Below, piece by piece: positions 44,192-51,497 of a DNA stretch of 64,000 bases. The notes beneath the pieces were generated by a model. That model was not told where the DNA came from. It ran no database searches and was given only the letters and a program-made list of their open reading frames with translations. Every line of letters starts with the position of its first letter. The first letter of the stretch is position 1. A program made the position numbers and the translations under genes. The stretch comes from a virus: positions 62,001-126,000 of the IMG/VR virus record IMGVR_UViG_3300037316_000027. One strand, given 5' to 3'.

Positions 44192-44526
44192 TGCCGCTTC
44201 AGGAAAGACAAGCGTCCATAATGGGTTCCAGCTTCTACCCGGGAGCTAATGTCCATATCCCGAGGCTCCGACCCGGTCAGCAATTGCGAGTTGAACGCGA
44301 GCCCAATAACAAATACGATGCCAATGCAGTCTCGCTCTACATCTTCAATCAGAAGCTAGGTCATCTCCCGCGCGGTCTCGCTGCTGAGATCGCGCCGCTG
44401 ATCGATGCGGGCGTGATCGTCACTGTGCACAAGTCGCGAGACCCGAGGTTCGGAACCTCCGGCGTCGTCGTCGTTCGATGGGAGCTACCCGATGAGCCGC
44501 CGATTGTCGCAGGAGAGGATCAATGA
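44191..44526 (+). CDS. HIRAN-domain protein
   Basis: The 111-residue product is almost all HIRAN: SSFYPGANVHIPRLRPGQQL, REPNNKYDANAVSLYIFNQK, LGHLPRGLAAEIAPLID. HIRAN domains (as in HLTF) bind DNA 3' ends, often fused to SNF2 helicases. Here it is free-standing, and an SNF2-like helicase is encoded at 57.6 kb. Start in a TGATG overlap. Confidence 0.85.
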   Translation: MPLQERQASIMGSSFYPGANVHIPRLRPGQQLRVEREPNNKYDANAVSLYIFNQKLGHLPRGLAAEIAPLIDAGVIVTVHKSRDPRFGTSGVVVVRWELPDEPPIVAGEDQ

Positions 44527-44911
44527 GATCGTCAAGCGCCACCGGCCGCGAGGCTGGCGAGTTCGTCAAAGTAAATATCGATGGGAGTGGGAGAGCGCAG
44601 AGGCCGACGACAAACGGCGCATCCTCTCGGTCCCGACGCTCAAAGACGATGATAGCCTTTTTCTCTATCTGCACGAAGTTGGCCATGTCAAGCAGGACCA
44701 TTTTAAGCTCCGGCTTCCAAAGCATCGTGAAGAGTTTGAGGCCGAGCGCTACGCTCTCCACGTTTTCCGCAACGAGGGCATCCCGGTTACGAAAGCGATC
44801 ATGAAGGCTGTTCGCGCGCGCCTGCGCGGATGGATTGACTACGACATCAAGCGCGGTGTAAAGGTACAACATCACATCGCACGTTGGGCTCTACACAATG
44901 GATGCAGTTGA
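44492..44911 (+). CDS. ImmA/IrrE-like zinc metallopeptidase
   Basis: The 139-residue product has YLHEVGHVKQDH, an HExxH zinc site, and a downstream Glu in EEFEAERYALHVFR, as in ImmA/IrrE-like peptidases. These cleave phage repressors or stress regulators. It carries no HTH domain of its own. A basic C-terminal helix follows. It could switch gene expression by cleaving a phage or host regulator. Confidence 0.75.
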   Translation: MSRRLSQERINEIVKRHRPRGWRVRQSKYRWEWESAEADDKRRILSVPTLKDDDSLFLYLHEVGHVKQDHFKLRLPKHREEFEAERYALHVFRNEGIPVTKAIMKAVRARLRGWIDYDIKRGVKVQHHIARWALHNGCS

Positions 44912-45224
44912 AAAAGGAAAGATCGTCAATGCCTGCCCCGAGGGGTGGCGCGTTTTGGCTGTCGCCGTTCCTACTACCGCCCTCCGCATCATCACAGACG
45001 ATCCCCATCTCATTTTCCGTGTCGAACAACTTGACCGCCTGCCCGATCGCAGCTACACGTGGCGCGTCGTTTCCACGCATGCTGGTGACGATGCCTTCGA
45101 GAGTTACCCTTCGGCGATCAAGGATATGTTGACGAAGCAGGCCCGGCTCAAGGAGATGATTAAGCTGGCGCAGCACAATGCCCGCATGGCCCAGATCAAA
45201 GCGGAGAAGCCCCGTGGCGGATAA
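44898..45224 (+). CDS. Unknown protein, 108 residues
   Basis: It starts MDAVEKGKIVNACPEGWRVL. A strand-rich first half leads to a long charged helix (AIKDMLTKQARLKEMIKLAQ). Overlaps with both neighbours. Function is unknown. Confidence 0.7.
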   Translation: MDAVEKGKIVNACPEGWRVLAVAVPTTALRIITDDPHLIFRVEQLDRLPDRSYTWRVVSTHAGDDAFESYPSAIKDMLTKQARLKEMIKLAQHNARMAQIKAEKPRGG

Positions 45225-45471
45225 CATCCCCGAGATTGCCAGTGTTCGCCACGTCACCAAGAACCATGTTGTCATTGTGTGCTCGGTTGGCTACAAGGTC
45301 GCGGTGTTCAATATCTCCGAGAGCCGCCAAGCCGAGGCGATCATCACCGCTGACGATGGCTCCGAAACTATCCGCCTGCATTTGGAAGGCCCGACCGACA
45401 CTCAGGGCATTCAGATCGACGGCGACGACCAAGTCATGCATATAACCTACGTGGAGAAACCCAGTGCGTAG
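45214..45471 (+). CDS. Unknown beta-rich protein, 85 residues
   Basis: A GTG at 45214 has GGAG 8 nt upstream. The product (VADNIPEIASVRHVTKNHVV...) is almost all strands with acidic turns. Function is unknown. Confidence 0.7.
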   Translation: MADNIPEIASVRHVTKNHVVIVCSVGYKVAVFNISESRQAEAIITADDGSETIRLHLEGPTDTQGIQIDGDDQVMHITYVEKPSA

Positions 45472-45745
45472 GTTCAATCCGAAGAAGGGCGATCTCGTCT
45501 ACTTCAAATGGGAAGACCACTGCTCGTACCACGGCTGCGAGTGGATTTCGTTCAGCAAGATCGGCGAGCGCCTGACGGGCTCGTTCTGCGAGACGGTCGG
45601 CTTCGTCGTGGACATCACGTCGCAGCACATCACGACGGTCGCGCATATCACAGATAACGACGACGGCGAACCCGATGGCAGCCAAGTCGCTACACGTCTC
45701 CGAAGGGCCATCATCAAAGGTACGATCCTCAAGAGGTTCAAATGA
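45464..45745 (+). CDS. Unknown protein, 93 residues
   Basis: A GTG start (MRRFNPKKGDLVYFKWEDHC) overlaps the previous gene by 8 nt. Strands with PKKGDLVYFKWEDHC and FVVDITSQHITTVAHI look like a small SH3-like barrel. Function is unknown. Confidence 0.75.
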   Translation: MRRFNPKKGDLVYFKWEDHCSYHGCEWISFSKIGERLTGSFCETVGFVVDITSQHITTVAHITDNDDGEPDGSQVATRLRRAIIKGTILKRFK

Positions 45746-46092
45746 GTGAGCTTGTTAAATTTGCTAAGGCCGAGCTTCGTGCGGCCGGCCTGTTCGACGC
45801 CGACGCCGACTATGATGGCGCGGTCGCGGCCAATGTCGTCGCCCTGATGGAGACGTACACGGCCTACGGCCACTCGGGCGAGAGTGCCGCAGTCGTGCTC
45901 GCGCTCTTCAACAGGCTCGCGGCTCACAAGCCGATTACGCCGCTGACCGGCGAAGACGACGAGTGGGGCGAGCTGGGCGAAGCCGACCTGATGCAGAACG
46001 TGCGCTGCCCGACCGTGTTCAAGAAAGAGAACGTCGCATGGGACACCGCTATCGGTCACAAGCCGATCACGTTTCCCTACACAGTGGTATAA
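45742..46092 (+). CDS. Widespread phage protein of unknown function, 116 residues
   Basis: The C-terminal half, PLTGEDDEWGELGEADLMQN and VRCPTVFKKENVAWDTAI, is the hallmark 'pLtge.dEW......QN.Rcs.vFk......Yd' of a common but unstudied phage family. The N-terminal half is helical. ATGA overlap at the start. Confidence 0.85.
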   Translation: MSELVKFAKAELRAAGLFDADADYDGAVAANVVALMETYTAYGHSGESAAVVLALFNRLAAHKPITPLTGEDDEWGELGEADLMQNVRCPTVFKKENVAWDTAIGHKPITFPYTVV

Positions 46093-46096
46093 TAAA

Positions 46097-46540
46097 ATGC
46101 ATTCGATATACGTGATCACGGCCCCGGATGGGAGGGCCTATGTTGGCCGCACGAGTGGGTTTCCTAGCGCCCGCTTCGAGAAGCACGCTAGAGACAGCTC
46201 GCCAATTGGCGTAGCCATCCGCAAATTTGGCCGAGACGCAATGAAACTGGAAGTTCTCAAGAGCGATGTTCCAGCCAATGAAATTATCGCTCTGGAAGAG
46301 CACACAATTAGCGATCTTCGAACGGTTGTTCCTCATGGATTTAACCGATCTGAGAGCGGCGGCAAGCGCGCCGTTCATGAGGGAAAAAGCATTACCTTAA
46401 ACCTTAGAACAACAGCCGCAGTCAAGCAGATGGTTGATGCGCTTGCGAAAGAAGATGAGCGGTCTATTGCTCAGATAGTTGAGCGGCTGATAAAAGCGGC
46501 CTACCGTGAGAGCGGTCTTGACGTAGAGGATTTGATGTGA
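46097..46540 (+). CDS. GIY-YIG nuclease fused to ribbon-helix-helix domain, ends VEDLM
   Basis: Residues 1-85 are a GIY-YIG domain (SIYVITAPDGRAYVGRTSG, ARFEKH with the Arg, EIIALEEHTIS with the catalytic Glu). Residues 95-140 (SITLNLRTTAAVKQMVDALA, RSIAQIVERLIKAAYRES) have the strand-helix-helix form of a CopG/Arc-type DNA-binding domain. The end is DVEDLM. Most phage GIY-YIG enzymes use NUMOD or HTH modules, so this fusion is unusual. GC content appears lower than nearby genes. Confidence 0.85.
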   Translation: MHSIYVITAPDGRAYVGRTSGFPSARFEKHARDSSPIGVAIRKFGRDAMKLEVLKSDVPANEIIALEEHTISDLRTVVPHGFNRSESGGKRAVHEGKSITLNLRTTAAVKQMVDALAKEDERSIAQIVERLIKAAYRESGLDVEDLM

Positions 46541-46977
46541 TGCAGCGTCCCCGTGTTGAAGCACGTCGAACCGGAAAGCCAAAGTACGTCGGCCGTGTTT
46601 GCGCGTGCGGCAGTGCCGAACGATATACATCTACCGGCGGGTGCGTCGTTTGCACGCTTACCGAAAGCAAAGCCCGTATTCGATCCCCGCAGTTTAGGAT
46701 GACGCATCGTGACGCGCAACGTGCCAGAAACGCTGTGCTTCGAGGGCATGCCTGTCCGCCGCGAGAGCGCGACTGCCCGCCGCGTCCGGGCCAGTGCGAG
46801 AGTTGCGGAGAGCCGGGGCTTGACCTTCGGCTAGATCACGACCATACCACGGGTGCGTTTCGCGGATGGTGCTGCGACGGTTGCAATACCGGGCTCAAGC
46901 TCGCCGACAATCCGCGTCTGTGTCGGTTGCGAGCACTGTATTTAGAGCGCGCTCTTCAACGATCCGAGGCAGCATAA
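46540..46977 (+). CDS. Endonuclease VII-like HNH nuclease
   Basis: The 145-residue product has an N-terminal zinc ribbon (YVGRVCACGSAERYTSTGGC) and a C-terminal recombination endonuclease VII fold: CESCGEPG, DHDHTTGAFRGWCCDGCNTG, ADNPRLCRLRALYLERAL. It can resolve branched DNA or act as a homing enzyme. The start overlaps the previous TGA (TGATG); GAGGA in the EDLM codons serves as ribosome-binding site. Confidence 0.9.
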   Translation: MQRPRVEARRTGKPKYVGRVCACGSAERYTSTGGCVVCTLTESKARIRSPQFRMTHRDAQRARNAVLRGHACPPRERDCPPRPGQCESCGEPGLDLRLDHDHTTGAFRGWCCDGCNTGLKLADNPRLCRLRALYLERALQRSEAA

Positions 46978-48287
46978 TGGGTGTGCACGCAAAACTTTCC
47001 CCGAGTTCATCGCATAGGTGGATGCACTGTCCGGGCTCCATCGCCTTGATCGGCGATCCGAGTTCGACAACGGGCCAAGCGGCGATGCTCGGCACGGCCG
47101 CGCACAAGCTGATCGAAATCATGATTATTGCCGGGGCCGAAGATGCCAGCGACTACGCGGGCTCTACCTTCCTTGTGAAGGCAGCCGGCGACGAAGAGAC
47201 GGAATACTATCCGCCCGGCGCTCCCGCGCTCGATCCCGAACACGCGCGGCCGGGTTGGTTCATGTTCGTTGCCGACGAGAAGATGATCGAAGGCGTGCAG
47301 CAGACGATCGACGAAGTCGGCCGCATCAAGGAAGAGCGCTACAAGCCGGACATTTATTCCGAAGTCTATATCGATGGTTCATGGCTCGACAGCCGCTTCG
47401 GCGGTTCGATCGACGTGCGCGTCGCCGAACCTTACGGCATGCTCGATATCGTCGATCACAAGAACGGCTACATCATCGTCGAAGCCAAAGACAACGATCA
47501 GCTCAAGCAGTACGCGGTTCTCGCCGCGCATGAGCATCCCGACTGCGAAGGCGTCCGGGTCACGATTTCTCAGCCGCATGCGCCCCACAAGGAAGGAACG
47601 ATCCGCTCCGATACATTCTCGATCGACGAGCTGAAGCTCTACGAGATCAGGATGAAGGAGGCGGCCGAAGCGACCGATAAGCCGAATGCCCCGCGCCGCG
47701 CTGGCGATTGGTGCCTCTGGTGCCCGGCCAAGGGACGCTGCCCCGAGTTCGACGAGATGCTGCTCGAAGAGGCTGGTGCCGAATTCCGCGATGACGAACC
47801 GCCGGCCCAACTCGCGCTGCCCAAGAGCACGGAAGAGTTGGCCCACAAGGCGCAATGGCTCTCGGTGATCGAGGCATGGTGCAACAACATCAAGGGTGAC
47901 ATTCAGCGCGAGCTTGAGAACGGCAACGCCGTGGGCGATTGGAAACTGGTGCGCGGGAAATCGAAGCGCCGCTTGATTGACCCGATCGAGACGGTGCGCC
48001 GCCTGACCACGACCGAGCCGGACTTGATCGATGGCACTCCCGCGATCGGGCTTGCGGAGGCAGACCTGTACGTCGAACCCAAGCTGAAGACACCCGCTCA
48101 GTTGGAGAAGCTCGGTGTCGGTAAGGAACAACGCAAGCTCGTCAAGCAGGCCATCGGTGAATTGGCGTTCATGCCGAACGGCAAGCTGACGATCGCGCCC
48201 GGCTACGATCCGCGCGAAGCGACCAGCGCCCTTGACGACGCGGTCAATGAGTTTGCTGACGAAGAGGAAGAGGACGACTTCGGATGA
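46977..48287 (+). CDS. DUF2800-like RecB/Cas4-type nuclease, 436 residues
   Basis: It starts MGVHAKLSPSSSHRWMHCPG, the typical DUF2800 opening. Residues 150-195 give the PD-(D/E)xK core: FGGSIDVRVAEPYGMLDIVD, HKNGYIIVEAKDNDQLKQYA. GDWCLWCPAKGRCPEF holds three Cys of the iron-sulfur-like cluster. The tail is acidic (EEEEDDFG). These phage exonucleases partner with ssDNA-binding proteins in recombination or replication; the DUF2815-like gene lies at 52.6 kb. Confidence 0.88.
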   Translation: MGVHAKLSPSSSHRWMHCPGSIALIGDPSSTTGQAAMLGTAAHKLIEIMIIAGAEDASDYAGSTFLVKAAGDEETEYYPPGAPALDPEHARPGWFMFVADEKMIEGVQQTIDEVGRIKEERYKPDIYSEVYIDGSWLDSRFGGSIDVRVAEPYGMLDIVDHKNGYIIVEAKDNDQLKQYAVLAAHEHPDCEGVRVTISQPHAPHKEGTIRSDTFSIDELKLYEIRMKEAAEATDKPNAPRRAGDWCLWCPAKGRCPEFDEMLLEEAGAEFRDDEPPAQLALPKSTEELAHKAQWLSVIEAWCNNIKGDIQRELENGNAVGDWKLVRGKSKRRLIDPIETVRRLTTTEPDLIDGTPAIGLAEADLYVEPKLKTPAQLEKLGVGKEQRKLVKQAIGELAFMPNGKLTIAPGYDPREATSALDDAVNEFADEEEEDDFG

Positions 48288-48559
48288 TCGTCGTCAGCGT
48301 CCAGCTCGTATCCGCGATCCACCCGAGCCGCAGCAAGGAGCTGGCCCGGATGGAAATCTGCAACGTCGGCGGCGACGACGAGACCGGCGACTACGACGTG
48401 CGGACCCTTCGCGGTCGCGATAAGGAACAACTTGACAGGCGCAGCATAACGAGGCAAGGAAAGGTCACCGGGTATCCCCGCCTCGCCATTCACGTGTGGC
48501 ATCTCGTTTCTGAGGCCCTGAAGGCAGTTGGCTACGATCGGAGACCTAATCTAAAATGA
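48284..48559 (+). CDS. Widespread small phage protein, 91 residues
   Basis: It starts MIVVSVQLVSAIHPSRSKEL, then MEICNVGGDDETGDYDVRTL and GYPRLAIHVWHLVSEAL. The form 'MI.vrv.l.sa......l..m.I.Ndg.....g.Y.v......................v..ypR....vw.Lv..aL' is common in alphaproteobacterial phages, function unknown. ATGA overlap. Confidence 0.8.
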   Translation: MIVVSVQLVSAIHPSRSKELARMEICNVGGDDETGDYDVRTLRGRDKEQLDRRSITRQGKVTGYPRLAIHVWHLVSEALKAVGYDRRPNLK

Positions 48560-48578
48560 CCCACGGAGAATGGAAGCC

Positions 48579-48941
48579 ATGAAACCGACAAACACTCGCG
48601 CTGCTACGCATCTCTTCGCGAAGCCCGCGAACTGGAACAGCGAGAAGGACGGCGAGTGCGGTGATCTGATCGTGCGTGCCGAGACCTACGGCAAGAGCGA
48701 GATCGTTCAGCTCGTGAGCACATGGAAGCCGAGCGAGGCCGAACTTGTGATGCTTCAGAACGGCGGCGTGATCGAAGTCTCGCTCTGCACTCCGTCTCAG
48801 CCCGCGATGGCAGTGGCCGTCGTCGAGCCCTTCATCCTCGATCGAGAGCCCGTGTCGAGCAGCTTGACCGACACCGATCAAGTTACACTTGACAAGGTAG
48901 TCACGATCAACGAGGAAGCCCACGGTCATGGTGGGGCATGA
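48579..48941 (+). CDS. Unknown protein, 120 residues
   Basis: I prefer the ATG at 48579 (GGAAG close upstream) over 48570. The product has strand-rich parts (VQLVSTWKPSEAELVMLQNG, VIEVSLCTP, MAVAVVEPF). 'Wkps..El..L..Gg.v.L.v.G..hPp..v.V' is a common phage protein type with no known role. Confidence 0.78.
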   Translation: MKPTNTRAATHLFAKPANWNSEKDGECGDLIVRAETYGKSEIVQLVSTWKPSEAELVMLQNGGVIEVSLCTPSQPAMAVAVVEPFILDREPVSSSLTDTDQVTLDKVVTINEEAHGHGGA

Positions 48942-49497
48942 TGAGCACGGCCCGGCGTATCCGGAGCCTGACGATGATTACATCGACCACAAGAGCACGC
49001 GATGCGACAGCCGCACCGTGTGGGACAAAATTCTGTCAGCCGCGTTCGCCGCGCTGATATTGGGCACCCTGTTCTGGCTCTTCACGCCCCACCCCGCTCC
49101 GGCGTTCGATCACGGCTTCGATCCGCTTGCGCCGACCACAATTTGGATGGGGAGCCTTATCCAGCCGGCCAACCCGCCCGGACCATGCTGCGGGAAAGCC
49201 GACGCCTATCAGGCCGACACGTATCGCCGCAACAGAGACGGATCGTACACAGTCACGATCACGGACGGGTCTGCGGTAGAGTTTCCGGATGGCGGCCATC
49301 GCACGCCGCTCGCGGACGGCACTGTGATCGAAGTCCCGGCGAACCATGTCAATCCGCCGACCGAACAGGCGGGCAACCCGACTGGGCACGCTTGGATTTT
49401 CCTATCGGTCTACGGCATCGTCGGCGAGGATGGCGTCGAGAGCCAGACGACGCCGGGCACGATCTATTGTTTTGTGCCGCTGCCCGAAGGCTTCTGA
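48928..49497 (+). CDS. Membrane-anchored periplasmic protein, 189 residues
   Basis: One transmembrane helix (AAFAALILGTLFWLF, about 37-51) is followed by a periplasmic domain with PCCGKADAYQADTY, TIEVPANHV-like strands, NPTGHAWIFLS and TIYCFVPLPEG. The same set of motifs is found in chromosomally encoded exported proteins of rhizobia-like bacteria, suggesting exchange with the host. The Cys-Cys and GH could bind a metal. Function is unknown. Confidence 0.8.
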   Translation: MVGHDEHGPAYPEPDDDYIDHKSTRCDSRTVWDKILSAAFAALILGTLFWLFTPHPAPAFDHGFDPLAPTTIWMGSLIQPANPPGPCCGKADAYQADTYRRNRDGSYTVTITDGSAVEFPDGGHRTPLADGTVIEVPANHVNPPTEQAGNPTGHAWIFLSVYGIVGEDGVESQTTPGTIYCFVPLPEGF

Positions 49498-49499
49498 CA

Positions 49500-49673
49500 A
49501 TGGCTTGCGAAGCGTGCGAGCGCCGTCGCAAGGAGATGGCGCTTCTGATGGAGGCGGCCAAGGAGTGGGCGGACGGCCCACTAGGACCGACCATCCGAGA
49601 GATTTATTCGCGACTTCGCAGTGAGGCGGTAGCGCGTGGGGAATTAGATGGAACTGTTCGACCGAATTCTTGA
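49500..49673 (+). CDS. Small helical protein, 57 residues
   Basis: It starts MACEACERRRKEMALLMEAA; CEAC plus a long helix. It starts 3 nt after the previous stop and overlaps the PAP2-like gene by 26 nt. Similar 'CeaCe.RR......k.a..W' proteins accompany phage operons. Function is unknown. Confidence 0.7.
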   Translation: MACEACERRRKEMALLMEAAKEWADGPLGPTIREIYSRLRSEAVARGELDGTVRPNS

Positions 49674-50268
49674 ACTCTTCATCACGGTCGTTCTGATCGT
49701 CGGGGGGTATCAATTTTACTTCTGGGCTCAGCGGCAGACGTTCTTCGACGCGCGCTACTTCGAGATGGCATGGGATCGGCGCATCAACTTCAACCCACGC
49801 TGGGTTTGGATTTACTCCGGTCTGTACTATCCGATGATCCTGCTCGCCGCGCTCAGCGTGCCGTCGTGGCAGGCCTACGCCTACGCTGTAGGCTGCTTCC
49901 TGAGCTTGCTGGCGATACAGGTGACGTTCTTCGTACTGTGGCCAGTAGCCATCCCTGCGGCTTGGCGAGCCCATGAGCACATCGTGGCGGCGCGCGGGAC
50001 GCATCCCCACTCCATGCGGATGCTAGACTTTGTCTGGAGCTACGACAAGCTCCGCAACAGCCTGCCGAGCATGCACGTCAGCGTCGCGATGATGGTCGAT
50101 CTCACGATCTGGGCCAACTGGCCGGCGGCCGGATATGTCGGCGGTCTCTTTCCGCTGCTGATCGCAACGTCGGCTCTCAAGACAAAGCAACACTATTGCG
50201 TCGATGTAATTCCGGGTGCTATATTGGGGTCTATCGTCTTCTTTGGCTGGCACTACTTCATCCCATGA
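49648..50268 (+). CDS. PAP2-like membrane phosphatase
   Basis: The 206-residue product has five or six transmembrane helices. LRNSLPSMHVSVAMMV is the second PAP2 motif (PSGH written PSMH), and SALKTKQHYCVDVIPG the third (H....D). Motif 1 (KxxxxxxRP) is weak. Such enzymes act on lipid phosphates or sphingolipid-like heads (Aur1/inositolphosphotransferase branch). It could alter the host envelope, which is rare for phages. Confidence 0.75.
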   Translation: MELFDRILELFITVVLIVGGYQFYFWAQRQTFFDARYFEMAWDRRINFNPRWVWIYSGLYYPMILLAALSVPSWQAYAYAVGCFLSLLAIQVTFFVLWPVAIPAAWRAHEHIVAARGTHPHSMRMLDFVWSYDKLRNSLPSMHVSVAMMVDLTIWANWPAAGYVGGLFPLLIATSALKTKQHYCVDVIPGAILGSIVFFGWHYFIP

Positions 50269-50756
50269 TCTCCCAAGTGTATCTGAAATCGATCCTGCGC
50301 TACGACCCGCTGACTGGCGAGTGGACGTGGCGCACTCACGTCTATCGGTCCAAGATGTATGCAGGCGACCGTGCGGGCTACTTCGATGGCCGCTACAATC
50401 TCATCACGATAGATCATCAGGCGTACTCTGCGGCGTCGTTGGCGTTCTTATACATGACTGGCGAATGGCCAGATCAGGAAGTCGATCATCGAGATCACGA
50501 CGGCGGCAATGATCGCTGGCGCAATCTTCGTCCCGCCAACGAGAGCCAAAACAAAATGAACCGCCGCCGCATGAAGAACAACACAACTGGCTTCAAATGG
50601 GTTAGCTGGCACGTTGGGCGCAAGATGTTCATTGCGTCCGTGTCCCGCGACAAAAAGCGGAAACATCTGGGCTACTACTTGACAGCACGTGAGGCATATG
50701 AAATAGCTCAGACGTATGCTGAAGGTGCGCACGGGCGCTTCTTTACGGGAGTTTGA
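50265..50756 (+). CDS. HNH endonuclease with AP2-like C-terminus
   Basis: The 163-residue product starts MISQVYLKSILRYDPLTGEW and has VDHRDHDGGNDRWRNLRPAN, a textbook HNH_3 core. NTTGFKWVSWHVGRKMFIAS and KKRKHLGYYLTAREAYEIAQ follow, an AP2-type DNA-binding strand domain. It is a free-standing homing endonuclease wedged in the operon by a 4-nt overlap. Confidence 0.92.
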   Translation: MISQVYLKSILRYDPLTGEWTWRTHVYRSKMYAGDRAGYFDGRYNLITIDHQAYSAASLAFLYMTGEWPDQEVDHRDHDGGNDRWRNLRPANESQNKMNRRRMKNNTTGFKWVSWHVGRKMFIASVSRDKKRKHLGYYLTAREAYEIAQTYAEGAHGRFFTGV

Positions 50757-50757
50757 G

Positions 50758-50985
50758 ATGGCCAATGAAATTACAACGCGCGGCTTTGCCGGAACTGAGC
50801 CTGTTAAACTCGGTAGTCTCAAACCCGGAACGCTTATCTGCGGCCCCGGAGACAATGCGCATGTCGCGTACATAAAACTTGATCACAACCGATGCGCTGA
50901 TCTGGGCACTGGGAAAATCGTGCCGCTTAACGGGGGCGCGGACGTTGTCCCCCTAAACTTTGTCGAACTTATAGGAGGAAAGTGA
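50758..50985 (+). CDS. Unknown protein, 75 residues
   Basis: GGGAG lies 7 nt before the ATG. The product (MANEITTRGFAGTEPVKLGS...) is strand-rich and ends VELIGGK, whose codons carry AGGAGG for the next gene. Function is unknown. Confidence 0.75.
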   Translation: MANEITTRGFAGTEPVKLGSLKPGTLICGPGDNAHVAYIKLDHNRCADLGTGKIVPLNGGADVVPLNFVELIGGK

Positions 50986-51497
50986 TGGCGAAGCTCAACA
51001 AGAAATTCGTTGCTCCGAAACAGCCCGGGCCGGTGGTAGAGGCCGACACGTCCAATGTCTATACGATGGAATTGGACCGTCTGCTCTCGGACGCGAAATA
51101 CGACGAGAAAGATTTCGCGATCCTGATCAGTCAGAAGCTCCCCAAGCTCTCCCTTGAGCAGTCGTTGATCCTCCGAGCCCTCGCGGTCTCGTTCTGCCGA
51201 CACGGCGCTGGGAAGGCCCCGAAGCCAGAGCCAGTCGTGAAGTCAAAATCAAATGCCGCTGAGAAGATACAGGCGCGCATGGCACGGGATGCGCGAGCCC
51301 TCGCCGCGCTCGCCGAAGCGAAGGAAGAAGTCAAGAGCCGGTTCCTCATGACAATCACCCCTGATATGACGATGGATCAGCTATGGACCATCTGCGGCAA
51401 AGGCCAGAAGCTCGGCAAGAAGGGCGACAAGTCTTTGGTGGTCGATAATTACACCAAGGGTCAACTCGCGAAGGCCGGGCTCGGGCTGATCGAGTGA
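50985..51497 (+). CDS. Unknown protein, 170 residues
   Basis: AGGAGG stands 6 nt before the ATG at 50985, the strongest ribosome-binding site in the window, so the protein is probably abundant. An N-terminal helical part and a Lys/Ala-rich middle (AEKIQARMARDARALAALAE) precede a domain with TPDMTMDQLWTICGKG. Function is unknown. Confidence 0.75.
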   Translation: MAKLNKKFVAPKQPGPVVEADTSNVYTMELDRLLSDAKYDEKDFAILISQKLPKLSLEQSLILRALAVSFCRHGAGKAPKPEPVVKSKSNAAEKIQARMARDARALAALAEAKEEVKSRFLMTITPDMTMDQLWTICGKGQKLGKKGDKSLVVDNYTKGQLAKAGLGLIE

